Source: Oscillatoriales cyanobacterium M59_W2019_021
GTDB lineage: Bacteria > Cyanobacteriota > Cyanobacteriia > Cyanobacteriales > Geitlerinemataceae
Reading direction: 5' to 3'
Assembly (NCBI GenBank): GCA_015295945.1
Contig: DVED01000139.1
Span: forward strand, 1 to 64,000
Length of the DNA stretch: 64,000 nt
Below are positions 38,040-47,042 of the stretch, piece by piece. A program made the position numbers and the translations under genes. Position 1 is the first letter of the stretch, and each line of letters starts with the position of its first letter. The notes beneath the pieces are model-generated. The model had not been told where the DNA came from and did no database searches. It saw only the letters and a list, made by a program, of their open reading frames with translations.

Positions 38040-40007
38040 ATGTCTACTATCGCCATCGAATCTAGCTTGCAAGAAGACCGTTTATTTTCCCCACCCCCGA
38101 ATCTGTCAAAAACGGCACGGATTGGCAGTCTAGAAGAATACCAACGCCTGCACGATCGCGCCGTGACCGATCCCGAAGAATTTTGGGGAGAACTCGCTGA
38201 AAACGAACTGCATTGGTTCCAAAAATGGGAGAAAGTTCTCGATTGGCAGCCGCCTTACGCTCGATGGTTTGTGGGGGGAAAACTGAATGTTGCGTATAAC
38301 TGCCTCGATCGTCACCTCACCCCCGAACGCCGAGATAAACCCGCTTTAATTTGGGAAGGAGAACCGGGCGATACCCGGATTTTGACTTACCAACAACTGC
38401 ATCGGGAAGTGTGCGAAATTGCCAATGCCCTGAAAAAATTAGGGGTGCAAAAAGGCGATCGAGTGGGAATTTATTTACCCATGATTCCCGAAGCCGCGAT
38501 CGCCATGCTCGCCTGCGTGCGTATCGGTGCCATTCATTCCGTTGTTTTCGGCGGATTTAGCGCGGAAGCCCTCAAAGACCGTCTCAACGACGCCCGAGCT
38601 AAAATCGTCATTACAGCCGATGGCGGCTGGCGTAAAGGGGCGATCGTTCATCTCAAACACCAAGTCGATGTCGCCCTCGCCGATGGCGGCGTTCCCAGTG
38701 TGGAAACCGTCCTGGTGGTCAAACGCACCGGACAACCCATCCACTTCGATCCCGATCGCGATCGGTGGTGGGACGACCTCCAAGAAGAATTTGCCGACAC
38801 CGACTGCCCCGCCGAACCCATGGATGCCGAAGATCCCATCTTCATCCTTTACACCTCCGGCACGACGGGCAAACCCAAAGGCGTCGTCCACGCCACGGGA
38901 GGCTACAACCTCTACACCCACATCACGACAAAATGGGCGTTCGACCTCCAAGACACCGATATCTTCTGGTGTACCGCCGATGTGGGTTGGATTACCGGAC
39001 ACAGCTACATCGTCTACGGACCGCTGTCCAACGGGGCAACCACGGTGATGTACGAAGGCGCACCCAGTACCGCCAATCCCGGATGCCTCTGGGATGTGGT
39101 GGAAAAACACCGCGTTACCATTTTCTACACCGCCCCTACTGCGATTCGGTTATTTATGAAACTGGGGGAAGAATTCCCGAACGCGCGAGATCTCTCCTCC
39201 CTGCGACTGCTGGGAAGCGTCGGCGAACCGATTAACCCCACCGCCTGGATGTGGTACTACCGGGTCATCGGCGGCGAACGCTGTCCCATTGTCGATACCT
39301 GGTGGCAAACGGAGACGGGTGGGGCGATGCTGACCCCGTTACCGGGGGCAACTCCCACCAAACCGGGTTCGGCAACCTTACCGTTCCCCGGCATCGTTGC
39401 CGATGTGGTGGACTTGGATGGCAACCCCGTCGGTGAAAACGAAGGCGGCTATTTGGTCGTCAAGCAACCGTGGCCCAGTATGATTCGCACGGTGTATAAC
39501 AATCCCGATCGCTATCTGAGTACCTACTGGGATAAAATTCCCCCCAAAGACGGTCAATGGTTCTACTTTTCCGGAGATGGCGCCCGTCGGGACAAGGACG
39601 GTTATTTCTGGGTGATGGGTCGGGTAGACGACGTAATTAATGTTGCCGGACACCGCCTGGGAACGATGGAAGTGGAATCGGCGTTGGTGTCGCATCCCGC
39701 CGTAACCGAAGCGGCAGTGGTGGGCAAACCCAGCGACATCAAAGGGGAAGAAATCGTCGCCTTCGTCACCTTGGAAGCGGACTACACCCCCAGCGAAGAC
39801 CTGGAAAAAGACCTGAAACAACACGTCGTCCGGGAAATCGGGGCTTTGGCACGTCCGGCAGCGATTCAATTTACCGAAGCCTTACCCAAAACTCGATCGG
39901 GCAAAATCGTCCGGCGCATCTTGCGGGCGCTTGCCGCCGGAGAAGCCGTTACTGGCGATACTTCTACCCTCGAAGATCGCAGCGTTCTCGATAAGTTGCG
40001 CGGGTAA
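38040..40007 (+). CDS. acs: Acetyl-CoA synthetase
   Basis: 655 residues from the ATG at 38040, the normal length. Adenylation motifs are [15 protein letters not shown] (P-loop), TWWQTETGG and the hinge region [16 protein letters not shown]. The C-terminal [19 protein letters not shown] and [13 protein letters not shown] contain the conserved catalytic Lys that is acetylated in this family. It makes acetyl-CoA from acetate, ATP and CoA. Cyanobacteria use it for acetate assimilation. The following spacer holds filler repeats, so it is probably its own transcript. Confidence 0.96.
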   Translation: MSTIAIESSLQEDRLFSPPPNLSKTARIGSLEEYQRLHDRAVTDPEEFWGELAENELHWFQKWEKVLDWQPPYARWFVGGKLNVAYNCLDRHLTPERRDKPALIWEGEPGDTRILTYQQLHREVCEIANALKKLGVQKGDRVGIYLPMIPEAAIAMLACVRIGAIHSVVFGGFSAEALKDRLNDARAKIVITADGGWRKGAIVHLKHQVDVALADGGVPSVETVLVVKRTGQPIHFDPDRDRWWDDLQEEFADTDCPAEPMDAEDPIFILYTSGTTGKPKGVVHATGGYNLYTHITTKWAFDLQDTDIFWCTADVGWITGHSYIVYGPLSNGATTVMYEGAPSTANPGCLWDVVEKHRVTIFYTAPTAIRLFMKLGEEFPNARDLSSLRLLGSVGEPINPTAWMWYYRVIGGERCPIVDTWWQTETGGAMLTPLPGATPTKPGSATLPFPGIVADVVDLDGNPVGENEGGYLVVKQPWPSMIRTVYNNPDRYLSTYWDKIPPKDGQWFYFSGDGARRDKDGYFWVMGRVDDVINVAGHRLGTMEVESALVSHPAVTEAAVVGKPSDIKGEEIVAFVTLEADYTPSEDLEKDLKQHVVREIGALARPAAIQFTEALPKTRSGKIVRRILRALAAGEAVTGDTSTLEDRSVLDKLRG

Positions 40008-40009
40008 TG

Positions 40010-40095
40010 TTGAAGGCAGAAGGAGTCGGGGAGGCAGGGGGAGAAGACAGTTACCAGTTACCAGTTACCAGTTCCCAACCCCAAATGACCAAATC
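40010..40095. repeat. Filler and CAGTTAC heptamer repeats after acs
   Basis: GAGGCAGGGGGAGAAG is followed by four copies of AGTTACC (about 40048-40075) and CCCCAAATGACC. Same composite layout as elsewhere in the window. Confidence 0.65.
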
Positions 40096-40158
40096 GTCTG
40101 TCACAAATCTTAAAAGAGTATAAAATTAGAGAGAAGAGACAGACAAAATACACCAAAG

Positions 40159-40269
40159 ATGAACGATAAAAACTATTCTTGGAAAGGTAGCCCCAATGCG
40201 GGTTTAGTGCTGACGATCGTCGCGGGATTGGGCGCGGTTCTCGTTCTTTCCCTTGGATTTGCGGGTTAA
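40159..40269 (+). CDS. Putative 36-residue membrane peptide
   Basis: The frame reads MNDKNYSWKGSPNAGLVLTI and then VAGLGAVLVLSLGFAG and a stop. It has a polar N-terminus and one hydrophobic helix (about 15-34), the layout of small thylakoid proteins. An AT-rich leader precedes it. A second small membrane gene lies 119 bases on. Neither matches small photosystem, cytochrome b6f or NDH-1 subunits I can recall. The clean single-helix composition of both favours real genes. Confidence 0.55.
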   Translation: MNDKNYSWKGSPNAGLVLTIVAGLGAVLVLSLGFAG

Positions 40270-40388
40270 CCGCTGCCGATCGCGTAACGACAAAGACTCA
40301 AGTCTTCGCGATACTCCGATCGCCACCTGAATCACAGTCATCCGTGCCTGAAAACAACATTTTAAATGAGAGGAGGAACGAAAAAACC

Positions 40389-40511
40389 ATGGATGTTAAA
40401 TTAGCTTTACTAATACTTACGCCCGTTTTTACCTTATTGTGTCTATTTTTTGGCACGAAGAATGGATTCTACGATACCGATAACTATCACGGGAATGGGT
40501 CGGCACACTAA
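40389..40511 (+). CDS. Putative 40-residue membrane peptide with conserved-looking tail
   Basis: The frame reads MDVKLALLILTPVFTLLCLF, then FGTKNGFYDTDNYHGNGSAH and a stop. A good ribosome site, AGAGGAGG, lies at about 40369-40376. One N-terminal hydrophobic helix is followed by a Gly/Asn/Tyr-rich polar tail that looks strongly constrained. It reminds me of short cyanobacterial proteins annotated as hypothetical. With the 40159 gene it may form a two-gene unit for a membrane complex. Function unknown. Confidence 0.65.
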   Translation: MDVKLALLILTPVFTLLCLFFGTKNGFYDTDNYHGNGSAH

Positions 40512-40601
40512 GTTCTGACCGAGTGAATTTTATCTGAATTGAATTAAAAGGCGATCGCTCGAACAATCATCAAGTCTTGTTCGAGCGATATTTTTTGTAT
40601 A

Positions 40602-40684
40602 GCAGAGGGCAGAAGGCAGAAGGAAAAAGGTTAACGAGTCTGGGTTTCTAATTGTGCCTTTGTCCTAAGCGCCATGCGCTTAGC
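40602..40684. repeat. Copy 2 of an ~80-base dispersed repeat
   Basis: From GCAGAGGGCAGAAGGCAGAA through GTTAACGAGTCTGGGTTTC and GTGCCTTTGTCCTAAGCG to CTTAGCT. It matches 32871-32946. Its end contains the perfect inverted repeat TAAGCGC/GCGCTTA around CAT. Confidence 0.75.
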
Positions 40685-40811
40685 TATAAAATGAATAAAC
40701 TATGAATTAAAAATGATTGATTTTTGACGAGTTAAATATTTTTTGAAAACGAGCTATTTTGAGCGATTGAAGATTGTATGATAGAAACATTGCGTGGATT
40801 CATACGACCTG

Positions 40812-41444
40812 ATGTTAACCGCTTTCACCGCTGGTTTATTACTCATCACCATTTCCGAACTGGGGGATAAAACCTTCTTTATTGCCGTTATTTTAGCCAT
40901 GCGATACCCCCGGCGGTTGGTTTTTGCTGGGGTGGTGGCAGCTTTGGCAGCGATGACAGTCATTTCGGTTCTGTTAGGAAGTGCGGTATCAACCTTGCCC
41001 GAAAGCTACGTTCGCTACGGCGAGATTGTCTTGTTTCTAGCGTTTGGGTTTAAATTACTGTTCGATGCCAGCCGGATGCCTGCGGGAACGGCATCGAGCG
41101 AAATTCAAGAAGCGATGGAAATGGTCGATCGATCGGCTTCGCCCTGTGCCGAATTAACGGAGGAAAAAGTCTGTCGTGTCTCGATTTTTCCGATTTTATT
41201 ACAATCGTTTTCCCTCACCTTTCTTGCCGAATGGGGCGATCGAACTCAGATTGCCACGATCGCCTTGGCTGCATCTAATTCCCCTCTCGGGGTGACGGCG
41301 GGTGCGATTTTAGGACATAGTATCTGTGCGGCGATCGCCGTCATTGGCGGTCGGTTAATTGCCGGGCGCATTTCCGAACGGACGATAACGGCGATCGGAG
41401 GGGGATTATTCCTCTTATTCGGGATTGTTGCGGGTTTCAGCTAA
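40812..41444 (+). CDS. TMEM165/GDT1 (UPF0016) family transporter, Mnx-like
   Basis: 210 residues from an ATG at 40812 (a GTG at 40794 is also possible). Six hydrophobic helices in two halves carry the family motifs ExGD(K/R)(T/S): ISELGDKTFFIAV in the first and LAEWGDRTQIATIA in the second. In Synechocystis the homologue Mnx exports manganese from the cytoplasm across the thylakoid or plasma membrane; human TMEM165 moves Mn/Ca. The family call is firm; the ion is inferred from the homologue. The loop between halves is short and acidic. Confidence 0.9.
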   Translation: MLTAFTAGLLLITISELGDKTFFIAVILAMRYPRRLVFAGVVAALAAMTVISVLLGSAVSTLPESYVRYGEIVLFLAFGFKLLFDASRMPAGTASSEIQEAMEMVDRSASPCAELTEEKVCRVSIFPILLQSFSLTFLAEWGDRTQIATIALAASNSPLGVTAGAILGHSICAAIAVIGGRLIAGRISERTITAIGGGLFLLFGIVAGFS

Positions 41445-41453
41445 AGTTTTTAG

Positions 41454-41936
41454 CTAAAGTTTGTAGCCGATTTGGCGCAAGAACGATTGTCGCTCGATCG
41501 CCTCTTGGGCACTTTCGGTTCCCTTGGGCGAAAATCCATCCACAACGCCCAGAATGCCGCGCCCGAGTTGCGTTTGAGCCAGAATCACTTCTACGGGATT
41601 GGCAGTGGCACAGTAAATATTACACACTTCCTGGCACTGCTGAATCGCATTCAAAACGTTGATGGGATAAGCATTTTCCATGACGATAATAAAACTATGT
41701 CCGGCGGCGATCGATCGGGCATTTCTCGCTGCCACCTCCTGCAACCGGACATCGTTTCCCGCCACGCGAATCAAGCACGCTCCCGATGCCTCGCAAAACG
41801 CCAGTCCGAATTTGACCTGTGCCGCCGTACCGACAATAATTTCATACAGATCCGCCACCGTTTTAATAAAGTGGCTTTGCCCGAGGATAATATTCGCCCC
41901 CTCGGGAATTTCCAAAGCAACAGATTTGAGTTCCAT
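41454..41936 (-). CDS. Adenosine-specific kinase family protein
   Basis: 160 residues of the family formerly DUF355. The N-terminus has ELKSVALEIPEGANIILGQS and the core KFGLAFCEASGACLIRVAGN, then SFIIVMENAYPINVLNAIQQ and ATANPVEVILAQTQLGRGIL. These match the archaeal and bacterial proteins called adenosine-specific kinases, from a Pyrobaculum structure; its physiological reaction is not well settled. It converges on the mnx-like gene with 9 bases between stops. The upstream spacer is full of heptamer repeats. Confidence 0.88.
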   Translation of the reverse strand: MELKSVALEIPEGANIILGQSHFIKTVADLYEIIVGTAAQVKFGLAFCEASGACLIRVAGNDVRLQEVAARNARSIAAGHSFIIVMENAYPINVLNAIQQCQEVCNIYCATANPVEVILAQTQLGRGILGVVDGFSPKGTESAQEAIERQSFLRQIGYKL

Positions 41937-41937
41937 A

Positions 41938-42053
41938 ATTGGTCAATTGTCATTGGTCATTTGGGGTTGGGAACTGGTAACTGGTAACTGGTAACTGTCT
42001 TCTCCCCCGGCTTCCCCTGCCTCCCCTGGCTCCTTCTGCCTTCTGCAAACCCA
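41938..42053. repeat. GGTAACT heptamers and filler
   Basis: GTCATTGGTCATTTGGGG is followed by four copies of GGTAACT (about 41966-41996) and CCCCTGCCTCCCCTGG-type filler to about 42045. This is the same composite as at 40010-40095 but on the other strand. Confidence 0.65.
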
Positions 42054-43226
42054 TTACCCCCTTCGCCGAGTGGCGCGACGTAACGCTTGGATCGTAGACT
42101 GGGTATGTTCGGCAACTCGATCGATTTCTTCTGCAGTGTTGAATCGTCCGATGCCAAAGCGAATGGAAGCGTATGCCAGATCCGGATCGCGACCGATCGC
42201 CGCCAGAACGTGGGAGGGTTCGATTTTGGCACTCGTACAGGCGGAACCGGACGATACGGCAACAACGGGTTGCAATCCCAACAACAACGCCTGACCGTCC
42301 ACCCCCTCCACGCTAACGTTGAGATTTCCGGGGAGGCGCTGTGTCGGATGACCGTTAAGGTGAATGCCGTCGAGGGTGGATAGCGCGTCCCACAAGCGCT
42401 GTCGAAGTTCGCACAACCGCTTTCCTTCCGCTGCCATTTCCCCAACACCCAATTCGATCGCCTTGGCAAACCCGACAATCTGCGGCGTTGCCAGCGTTCC
42501 CGATCGCATTCCCCGTTCGTGTCCCCCGCCGTGGAGTTGCGGTGCTAGTTTGACTCGGGGGTGGCGACGGCGGACGTATAGCGCCCCGATGCCTTTGGGT
42601 CCGTAGAGTTTGTGGGCGGTCAGCGACATAAGATCGATGGACATCGCCCCGACATCGAGGGGAATTTTGCCGATCGCCTGGGCTGCGTCCGTATGGAACA
42701 GGATACCGCGATCGCGACACATTGCCCCAATTTCGGCGATCGGCTGCAAAACCCCAATCTCGTTATTCGCCGCCATCACCGACACCAGAATTGTATCCGA
42801 TCGCATCGCCGACTCCAGCTTGTGCAAATCGAGTAAGCCATCCGATCCCACCGCCAAAAACGTCACCTCAAACCCCAGAGATTCCAAATACCGACAGGGA
42901 TCGAGAACGGCATTATGCTCCGTTTCCAGCGTAATGACATGGCGACCTTTACTGAAATACGCCTCAGCCACCCCCTTAATCGCCAAATTATTCGCTTCCG
43001 TCGCACCACTGGTCAAGACGATTTCTTCTGGTGTCGCACCAATGGCGGTTGCCAGGGTTTCTCGCGCTTGTTTGACTGCCGCTTCTCCCTCCCAACCGTA
43101 AATGTGGTTGATGCTGGCGGGATTGCCAAAACGATCGGTGAAATACGGCAACATCGCCGCCACCACGCGATCGTCTACAGGCGTTGTCGCGTGACAGTCG
43201 AGATAAATCGGACGAGAATCAGACAT
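42054..43226 (-). CDS. Cysteine desulfurase, IscS/NifS type
   Basis: 390 residues from an ATG at 43226 (MSDSRPIYLDCHATTPVDDR). The PLP lysine is Lys206 in SLTAHKLYGPKG, with TEHNAVLDPC and HTDAAQAIGKI around the cofactor. The active cysteine is Cys330 in VVAVSSGSACTSAKIEPSHV, on the flexible loop typical of group I (IscS/NifS) enzymes. It provides sulfur from cysteine for Fe-S clusters and tRNA thiolation. No iscU, nif or other Fe-S genes are nearby. The frame upstream to 43292 is repeat sequence. Confidence 0.95.
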   Translation of the reverse strand: MSDSRPIYLDCHATTPVDDRVVAAMLPYFTDRFGNPASINHIYGWEGEAAVKQARETLATAIGATPEEIVLTSGATEANNLAIKGVAEAYFSKGRHVITLETEHNAVLDPCRYLESLGFEVTFLAVGSDGLLDLHKLESAMRSDTILVSVMAANNEIGVLQPIAEIGAMCRDRGILFHTDAAQAIGKIPLDVGAMSIDLMSLTAHKLYGPKGIGALYVRRRHPRVKLAPQLHGGGHERGMRSGTLATPQIVGFAKAIELGVGEMAAEGKRLCELRQRLWDALSTLDGIHLNGHPTQRLPGNLNVSVEGVDGQALLLGLQPVVAVSSGSACTSAKIEPSHVLAAIGRDPDLAYASIRFGIGRFNTAEEIDRVAEHTQSTIQALRRATRRRG

Positions 43227-43305
43227 TAGTGACCAGTGACCCGTGACCCGTGACCCGTGACCAATGACCAATGACAAATAACCACTGACCAATGACCACT
43301 ACTAC
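43227..43305. repeat. TGACC-type heptamer array upstream of the cysteine desulfurase
   Basis: About ten units of the kind GTGACCA, GTGACCC and ATGACCA run from the start codon to about 43305, the longest array in the window. It occupies the place where the desulfurase promoter or leader is expected. Confidence 0.75.
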
Positions 43306-43337
43306 CCTACCAAATTGAGAGTTTGCCGACGCACATC

Positions 43338-46049
43338 TTAGCGAATGGGAATGGCAATCTCGACTTGGGTTCCCTGTCCGAGTTGTGACTGACACTCAAA
43401 CGTGCCGCCGTGCCTGTCTACAATAATTTGATAGCTAATCGATAGACCCAATCCCGTGCCGCGACCGATCGGCTTTGTCGTAAAGAAAGGATCGAAGATT
43501 CGATCTTTCACCGAATCGGGAATGCCCGCACCGTTATCGGCAATGCGGATGGCAGCATATTGACGGTTGTCATGTTTTTTGACAACTTCAGTTGTAATGG
43601 TGATGATACCTTCTCCAGGCTTTAAGTCCGTATTATATTCGATCGCATCGATCGCATTACTCAAAATGTTCATCAAAACTTGATTCATCTGTCCGGCATA
43701 GCATTCAAATAAAGGCAGAGAACCGTAATTTTTAATCACTTGAATTTCAGGACCACCGGATTTGGCTTTGAGTCGATGCTGCAAGATTAACAAGGTACTT
43801 TCAATTCCTTCATGCAGATCGACATCTTTGCGTTCTGCTTCATCTAGACGAGAGAAATTGCGTAACGATCGAACGATTTTGCGAATGCGATCGGCTCCCA
43901 CTTTCATCGAAACTAGCATTTTGGGTAAATCTTTCACCAAAAATTCGAGATCTACGTCTTCCATCGCTTGAATGATATCGGGATGGGGGCGATCGACGTG
44001 CTGTTGGTACAAACTCAGCAAGTTGAGGATATCTTTGACATAGGTATCGGTATGGATAAGATTGCCGTAGATAAAATTCACGGGATTGTTAATTTCGTGA
44101 GCGATTCCGGCAACCAACTGTCCCAAACTCGACATTTTTTCGGTTTGTACGAGTTGAGCTTGCGTGGCTTGGAGATGGGCGATCGTCTGTTCGAGTTGTT
44201 CGGCTTGCTGTTGGGTGCGATCGAGTAAATTGGCTTGCTGGATCGTCACACCCATTTGGGCGGCAATTTGCTCGAGAAAACGAACGTCTTCCGCTTCCCA
44301 TTTCCGCACGTTACTATGTTGGTAAACTCCCAAAATGCCCCACAAACTTTGCCCGACAAAGATGGGAACAGTCGCAAATGCCCGGATCTGAAATTGTTGG
44401 AGAATTTCCAGATGACAAGGAGAAAAGTTAGCTTGGCAAACATCCTCAACGATGAGATTGTGAGCGTGGCGATATCGACCTCCCTGAGTGTCTTGGAGAT
44501 AGCTATCGTTCCAGACTGAATTTTCACCGAATCGTCCGATCTTTTGCCAGGACTCGCCGCACGACTCGAACTCGTTTAAAAATTCTCCTCCCCAATCGGG
44601 ATGGAAGCGATAGACAGAAACCCGATCGGCGTTGAGGAGGTTGCGCACTTCTCGAGTTGTGGTTTGAAAAATCGTTTTCAGATCGAGAGATTCGCGCATC
44701 TTAGCAACCCCTTCAAACAAGGCTTGCTGTCGCTCGAAGGCTCGAGTTAGCTGTTCGGTGCGTTCTTCAACTTGCTTTTCTAAAGTGGTATTGAGACTGC
44801 TAAGCTGTTTGTGCATCTCGTATTGCTCGACGGCAGTGGAAAAGCGATCGCTCAGCGTCCGTGCCAATTTGAGTTCGCTAGTCGTCCACGCTCGCACTTG
44901 CCCGGTTTGGGTTTGTTTCCACGCCTCGAAGGACGCACGCGGCAGTTCTTGGCGCTCGTCGGAATCGACTCTTCCCGCCCACAATCTTTCTGTATCGATG
45001 GCATCGCGAAAAATACTAACGTAACCCACAATGCGATGGTTTTGGTGCAGGGCAATCGTTAAAATGCTGCGAATGGGAGTCGATCGAAATGCCGATTGCA
45101 AAACTCGCAGTTCGGGCGTCCGATACAGATCGGCGATCGCCCACACTGCCCGATCGCCATCTTGAAAATATTGCTCCCAGAAATGGTACTGTTCGATCGT
45201 CGGAAACATCGACAGTTCGGAAAGTACGGGTTGCACGCCACAGGTATACAGCCGCATGGCATCCCCTGCCGATTCAGCAGTGCGAAATTCAAAAGCACTG
45301 GTTTTAATGTATAGCCGACCGCCCGACCCGTCAAACGCGCGGACGGTTTCTTCTAAAGCTTGTTGTAACTTAGGGAAAGTTGCCCCAATCCGATTGAGTT
45401 TGGCTTCGCGATCGGTGTTTTCTCGGGCGCGATCAAGCAAACCCGCTTGGGCGATCGCCACGCACAGCAAATCAGTGACGCGCTGGACTTCTTCGAGTTG
45501 TGCCTCGGCGATCTCTCGAGAGTCTGCATGGTGAGAAACCAACAATCCCCAAAGCTCCTCGTTCTCAAATAACGGGACGACGAGGGACGATTTCACGCCC
45601 ATTGCCGTCAGATATTCGGCATGGCACGGGTCAAGCGGGCGATAGCGCAAATCGGTAAACGAGCGCTCCTCGGATTCCGGATCGTTTTGCAAACTTTGAG
45701 CGATTTGTCGGGTCGTCACGTCTACCACCGATCGCATCCGCGCTTTCACAAACAAGTCGCGGGCGTACTGGGGAATATCGTCTGCGGGAAAATGCAGCCC
45801 CAACAGCGACGGCAAACGACTGTCGTTCAGGGACTCCGCCACCACTTCGCCACTGCCATCCGCATGAAACTGGTAAATTTTCACCCGATCGGTATCGAGA
45901 AACCTTCGCACTTCTTCGGCAGCCACCGTTAAAATGGTCTGCAATTCCGGAGTGGGGGCTTGCCGAATTAGCCTGACGACGCGATCAATCGGCATTGACG
46001 AACGTCGATCGACATTCGCCTCATCTGGGCGGGTTAACATCAAATTCAT
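43338..46049 (-). CDS. Multi-GAF histidine kinase with two candidate bilin-binding GAF domains
   Basis: 903 residues from an ATG at 46049; a GTG at 46082 adds 11. GAF1 (about 25-195) is phytochrome-like with [12 protein letters not shown] and [14 protein letters not shown], a Cys-His pair at 142-143. A second GAF/PHY-like region (about 225-410) follows, so the front half looks like a knotless Cph2-type phytochrome. GAF3 (about 450-610) matches red/green cyanobacteriochromes: [27 protein letters not shown] and [18 protein letters not shown] with Cys545-His546. Then come a coiled coil, the phospho-acceptor His651 in [12 protein letters not shown], the N-box [23 protein letters not shown] and [12 protein letters not shown]. 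Bilin attachment is inferred from the cysteines. No output receiver is fused; a lone receiver gene lies 600 bases away. Confidence 0.9.
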   Translation of the reverse strand: MNLMLTRPDEANVDRRSSMPIDRVVRLIRQAPTPELQTILTVAAEEVRRFLDTDRVKIYQFHADGSGEVVAESLNDSRLPSLLGLHFPADDIPQYARDLFVKARMRSVVDVTTRQIAQSLQNDPESEERSFTDLRYRPLDPCHAEYLTAMGVKSSLVVPLFENEELWGLLVSHHADSREIAEAQLEEVQRVTDLLCVAIAQAGLLDRARENTDREAKLNRIGATFPKLQQALEETVRAFDGSGGRLYIKTSAFEFRTAESAGDAMRLYTCGVQPVLSELSMFPTIEQYHFWEQYFQDGDRAVWAIADLYRTPELRVLQSAFRSTPIRSILTIALHQNHRIVGYVSIFRDAIDTERLWAGRVDSDERQELPRASFEAWKQTQTGQVRAWTTSELKLARTLSDRFSTAVEQYEMHKQLSSLNTTLEKQVEERTEQLTRAFERQQALFEGVAKMRESLDLKTIFQTTTREVRNLLNADRVSVYRFHPDWGGEFLNEFESCGESWQKIGRFGENSVWNDSYLQDTQGGRYRHAHNLIVEDVCQANFSPCHLEILQQFQIRAFATVPIFVGQSLWGILGVYQHSNVRKWEAEDVRFLEQIAAQMGVTIQQANLLDRTQQQAEQLEQTIAHLQATQAQLVQTEKMSSLGQLVAGIAHEINNPVNFIYGNLIHTDTYVKDILNLLSLYQQHVDRPHPDIIQAMEDVDLEFLVKDLPKMLVSMKVGADRIRKIVRSLRNFSRLDEAERKDVDLHEGIESTLLILQHRLKAKSGGPEIQVIKNYGSLPLFECYAGQMNQVLMNILSNAIDAIEYNTDLKPGEGIITITTEVVKKHDNRQYAAIRIADNGAGIPDSVKDRIFDPFFTTKPIGRGTGLGLSISYQIIVDRHGGTFECQSQLGQGTQVEIAIPIR

Positions 46050-46249
46050 GGCAGGCGGTGGATAGATAAAACTGACGGACACGCGCTCGAAGTGCTACAT
46101 ATCTCCGTTGTAAGCTGCTTTTGCCCGGAGTGACAAGCCCCTTTCCTGCCAATCCCTTATTCCAGTTGCCGAGTGATGTTCCCTGAAAAGCCGTCACCGG
46201 AAAACTGAGTTATCCGATCGAACGCAGACCATTTGATTCTTATTTTGAA

Positions 46250-46321
46250 CTGGGGCGGAAGGATTCGAACCTCCGAATGGCGGGACCAAAACCCGCTGCC
46301 TTACCGCTTGGCGACGCCCCA
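46250..46321 (-). tRNA. trnQ: tRNA-Gln (UUG)
   Basis: Cloverleaf on the minus strand: the acceptor stem TGGGGCG pairs with CGCCCCA and the discriminator base is G. The D arm is GCCAAGCGGTAAGGC. The anticodon stem GCGGG/CCCGC carries the loop TTTTGGT with anticodon TTG. The T arm is GGAGGTTCGAATCCTTC. The start U1-A72 pair and G73 are typical of tRNA-Gln. CCA is not encoded. Confidence 0.95.
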
Positions 46322-46652
46322 TCGAATTCAGCCTTACCCATCATAGCAGCTATAACCCCAAATTTGTCAAGTCGATCGCGCGAGATCTTTTGGGACCCCT
46401 CCAAAAGGGGTTGCTATAAGCGCTCTCGATGACCCCCACCGCCACCGAGAGGCTTTAGCGCGTTTTCTGATACATTGAATAGACGAGATGGCTGCCACTT
46501 CAGTTCTCGGGAAACAAAGGCAGATCTCGATCCTCCCCTAACACAATCGGGTTGGTGCGCGTGTCCAACGCTCGCCCCAACTCGCCAATTAAGAGTGTCG
46601 CTGCCGAGGTCTTCAGAACCTTTGATGCCGATTGCCATTCACAATGCGGTAA
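46322..46652. other. Spacer between tRNA-Gln and the response regulator
   Basis: About 330 bases. The left third is the presumed tRNA promoter region. CTTTTGGGACCCCTCCAAAAGGGG at about 46388-46409 contains a stem (CTTTTGG/CCAAAAG). Short open frames on both strands (46414-46672) have no recognisable composition and I reject them. Confidence 0.45.
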
Positions 46653-47042
46653 ATGCTTATGTCTTCAAGTGAGGATCGTACTTTAACCGTTTTAGCGGTA
46701 GATGATAGTCCGGTCATGCAAGCCACCATCGAAAGAGCGCTGGGGAGCGAGTATCGAGTTCTCGTCAAAGATAATGCCTTGGATGCGTTGAGCTTAATTT
46801 ACCACGAGCCGATCGCCGTGTTATTGCTCGACGTCTCCATGCCAGAAATCGATGGCTTAGAACTGTGCCGCACGGTGCGGAACTTACCGCAGTTTCAGGA
46901 ATTGCCCATTATCATGCTCACCGCTCGAGATAAAGCCTTCGATAAAGTCAAAGGTCGCATGGCGGGTGCAACGGAGTATCTCACCAAACCCTTTGACGCG
47001 CAAGAGTTACGTCAGATCGTTGATCGATATGCCAAAGCTTAG
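46653..47042 (+). CDS. Single-domain response regulator (receiver only)
   Basis: 129 residues (127 from a second ATG at 46659). Receiver hallmarks are VLAVDDSPVMQATI, the phosphorylation site LLLDVSMPEIDG (Asp60), IIMLTARD and EYLTKPFDAQEL with the conserved Lys. There is no output domain, so it acts by protein contact, CheY-like. The nearest kinase is the bilin-type histidine kinase across the tRNA gene on the other strand, which has no receiver of its own. The stop overlaps the stop of the convergent lyase gene by four bases. Confidence 0.92.
   Translation: MLMSSSEDRTLTVLAVDDSPVMQATIERALGSEYRVLVKDNALDALSLIYHEPIAVLLLDVSMPEIDGLELCRTVRNLPQFQELPIIMLTARDKAFDKVKGRMAGATEYLTKPFDAQELRQIVDRYAKA

Noticed and set aside
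42070-43229. Several open frames on the plus strand across the cysteine desulfurase
   Set aside because: Shadows of the real minus-strand gene, which carries the PLP lysine and active cysteine.
43227-43305. Possible CRISPR-like array from the regularly repeated GTGACCC/ATGACCA units
   Set aside because: Units are seven bases without spacers; these are short tandem repeats, and no cas genes are nearby.
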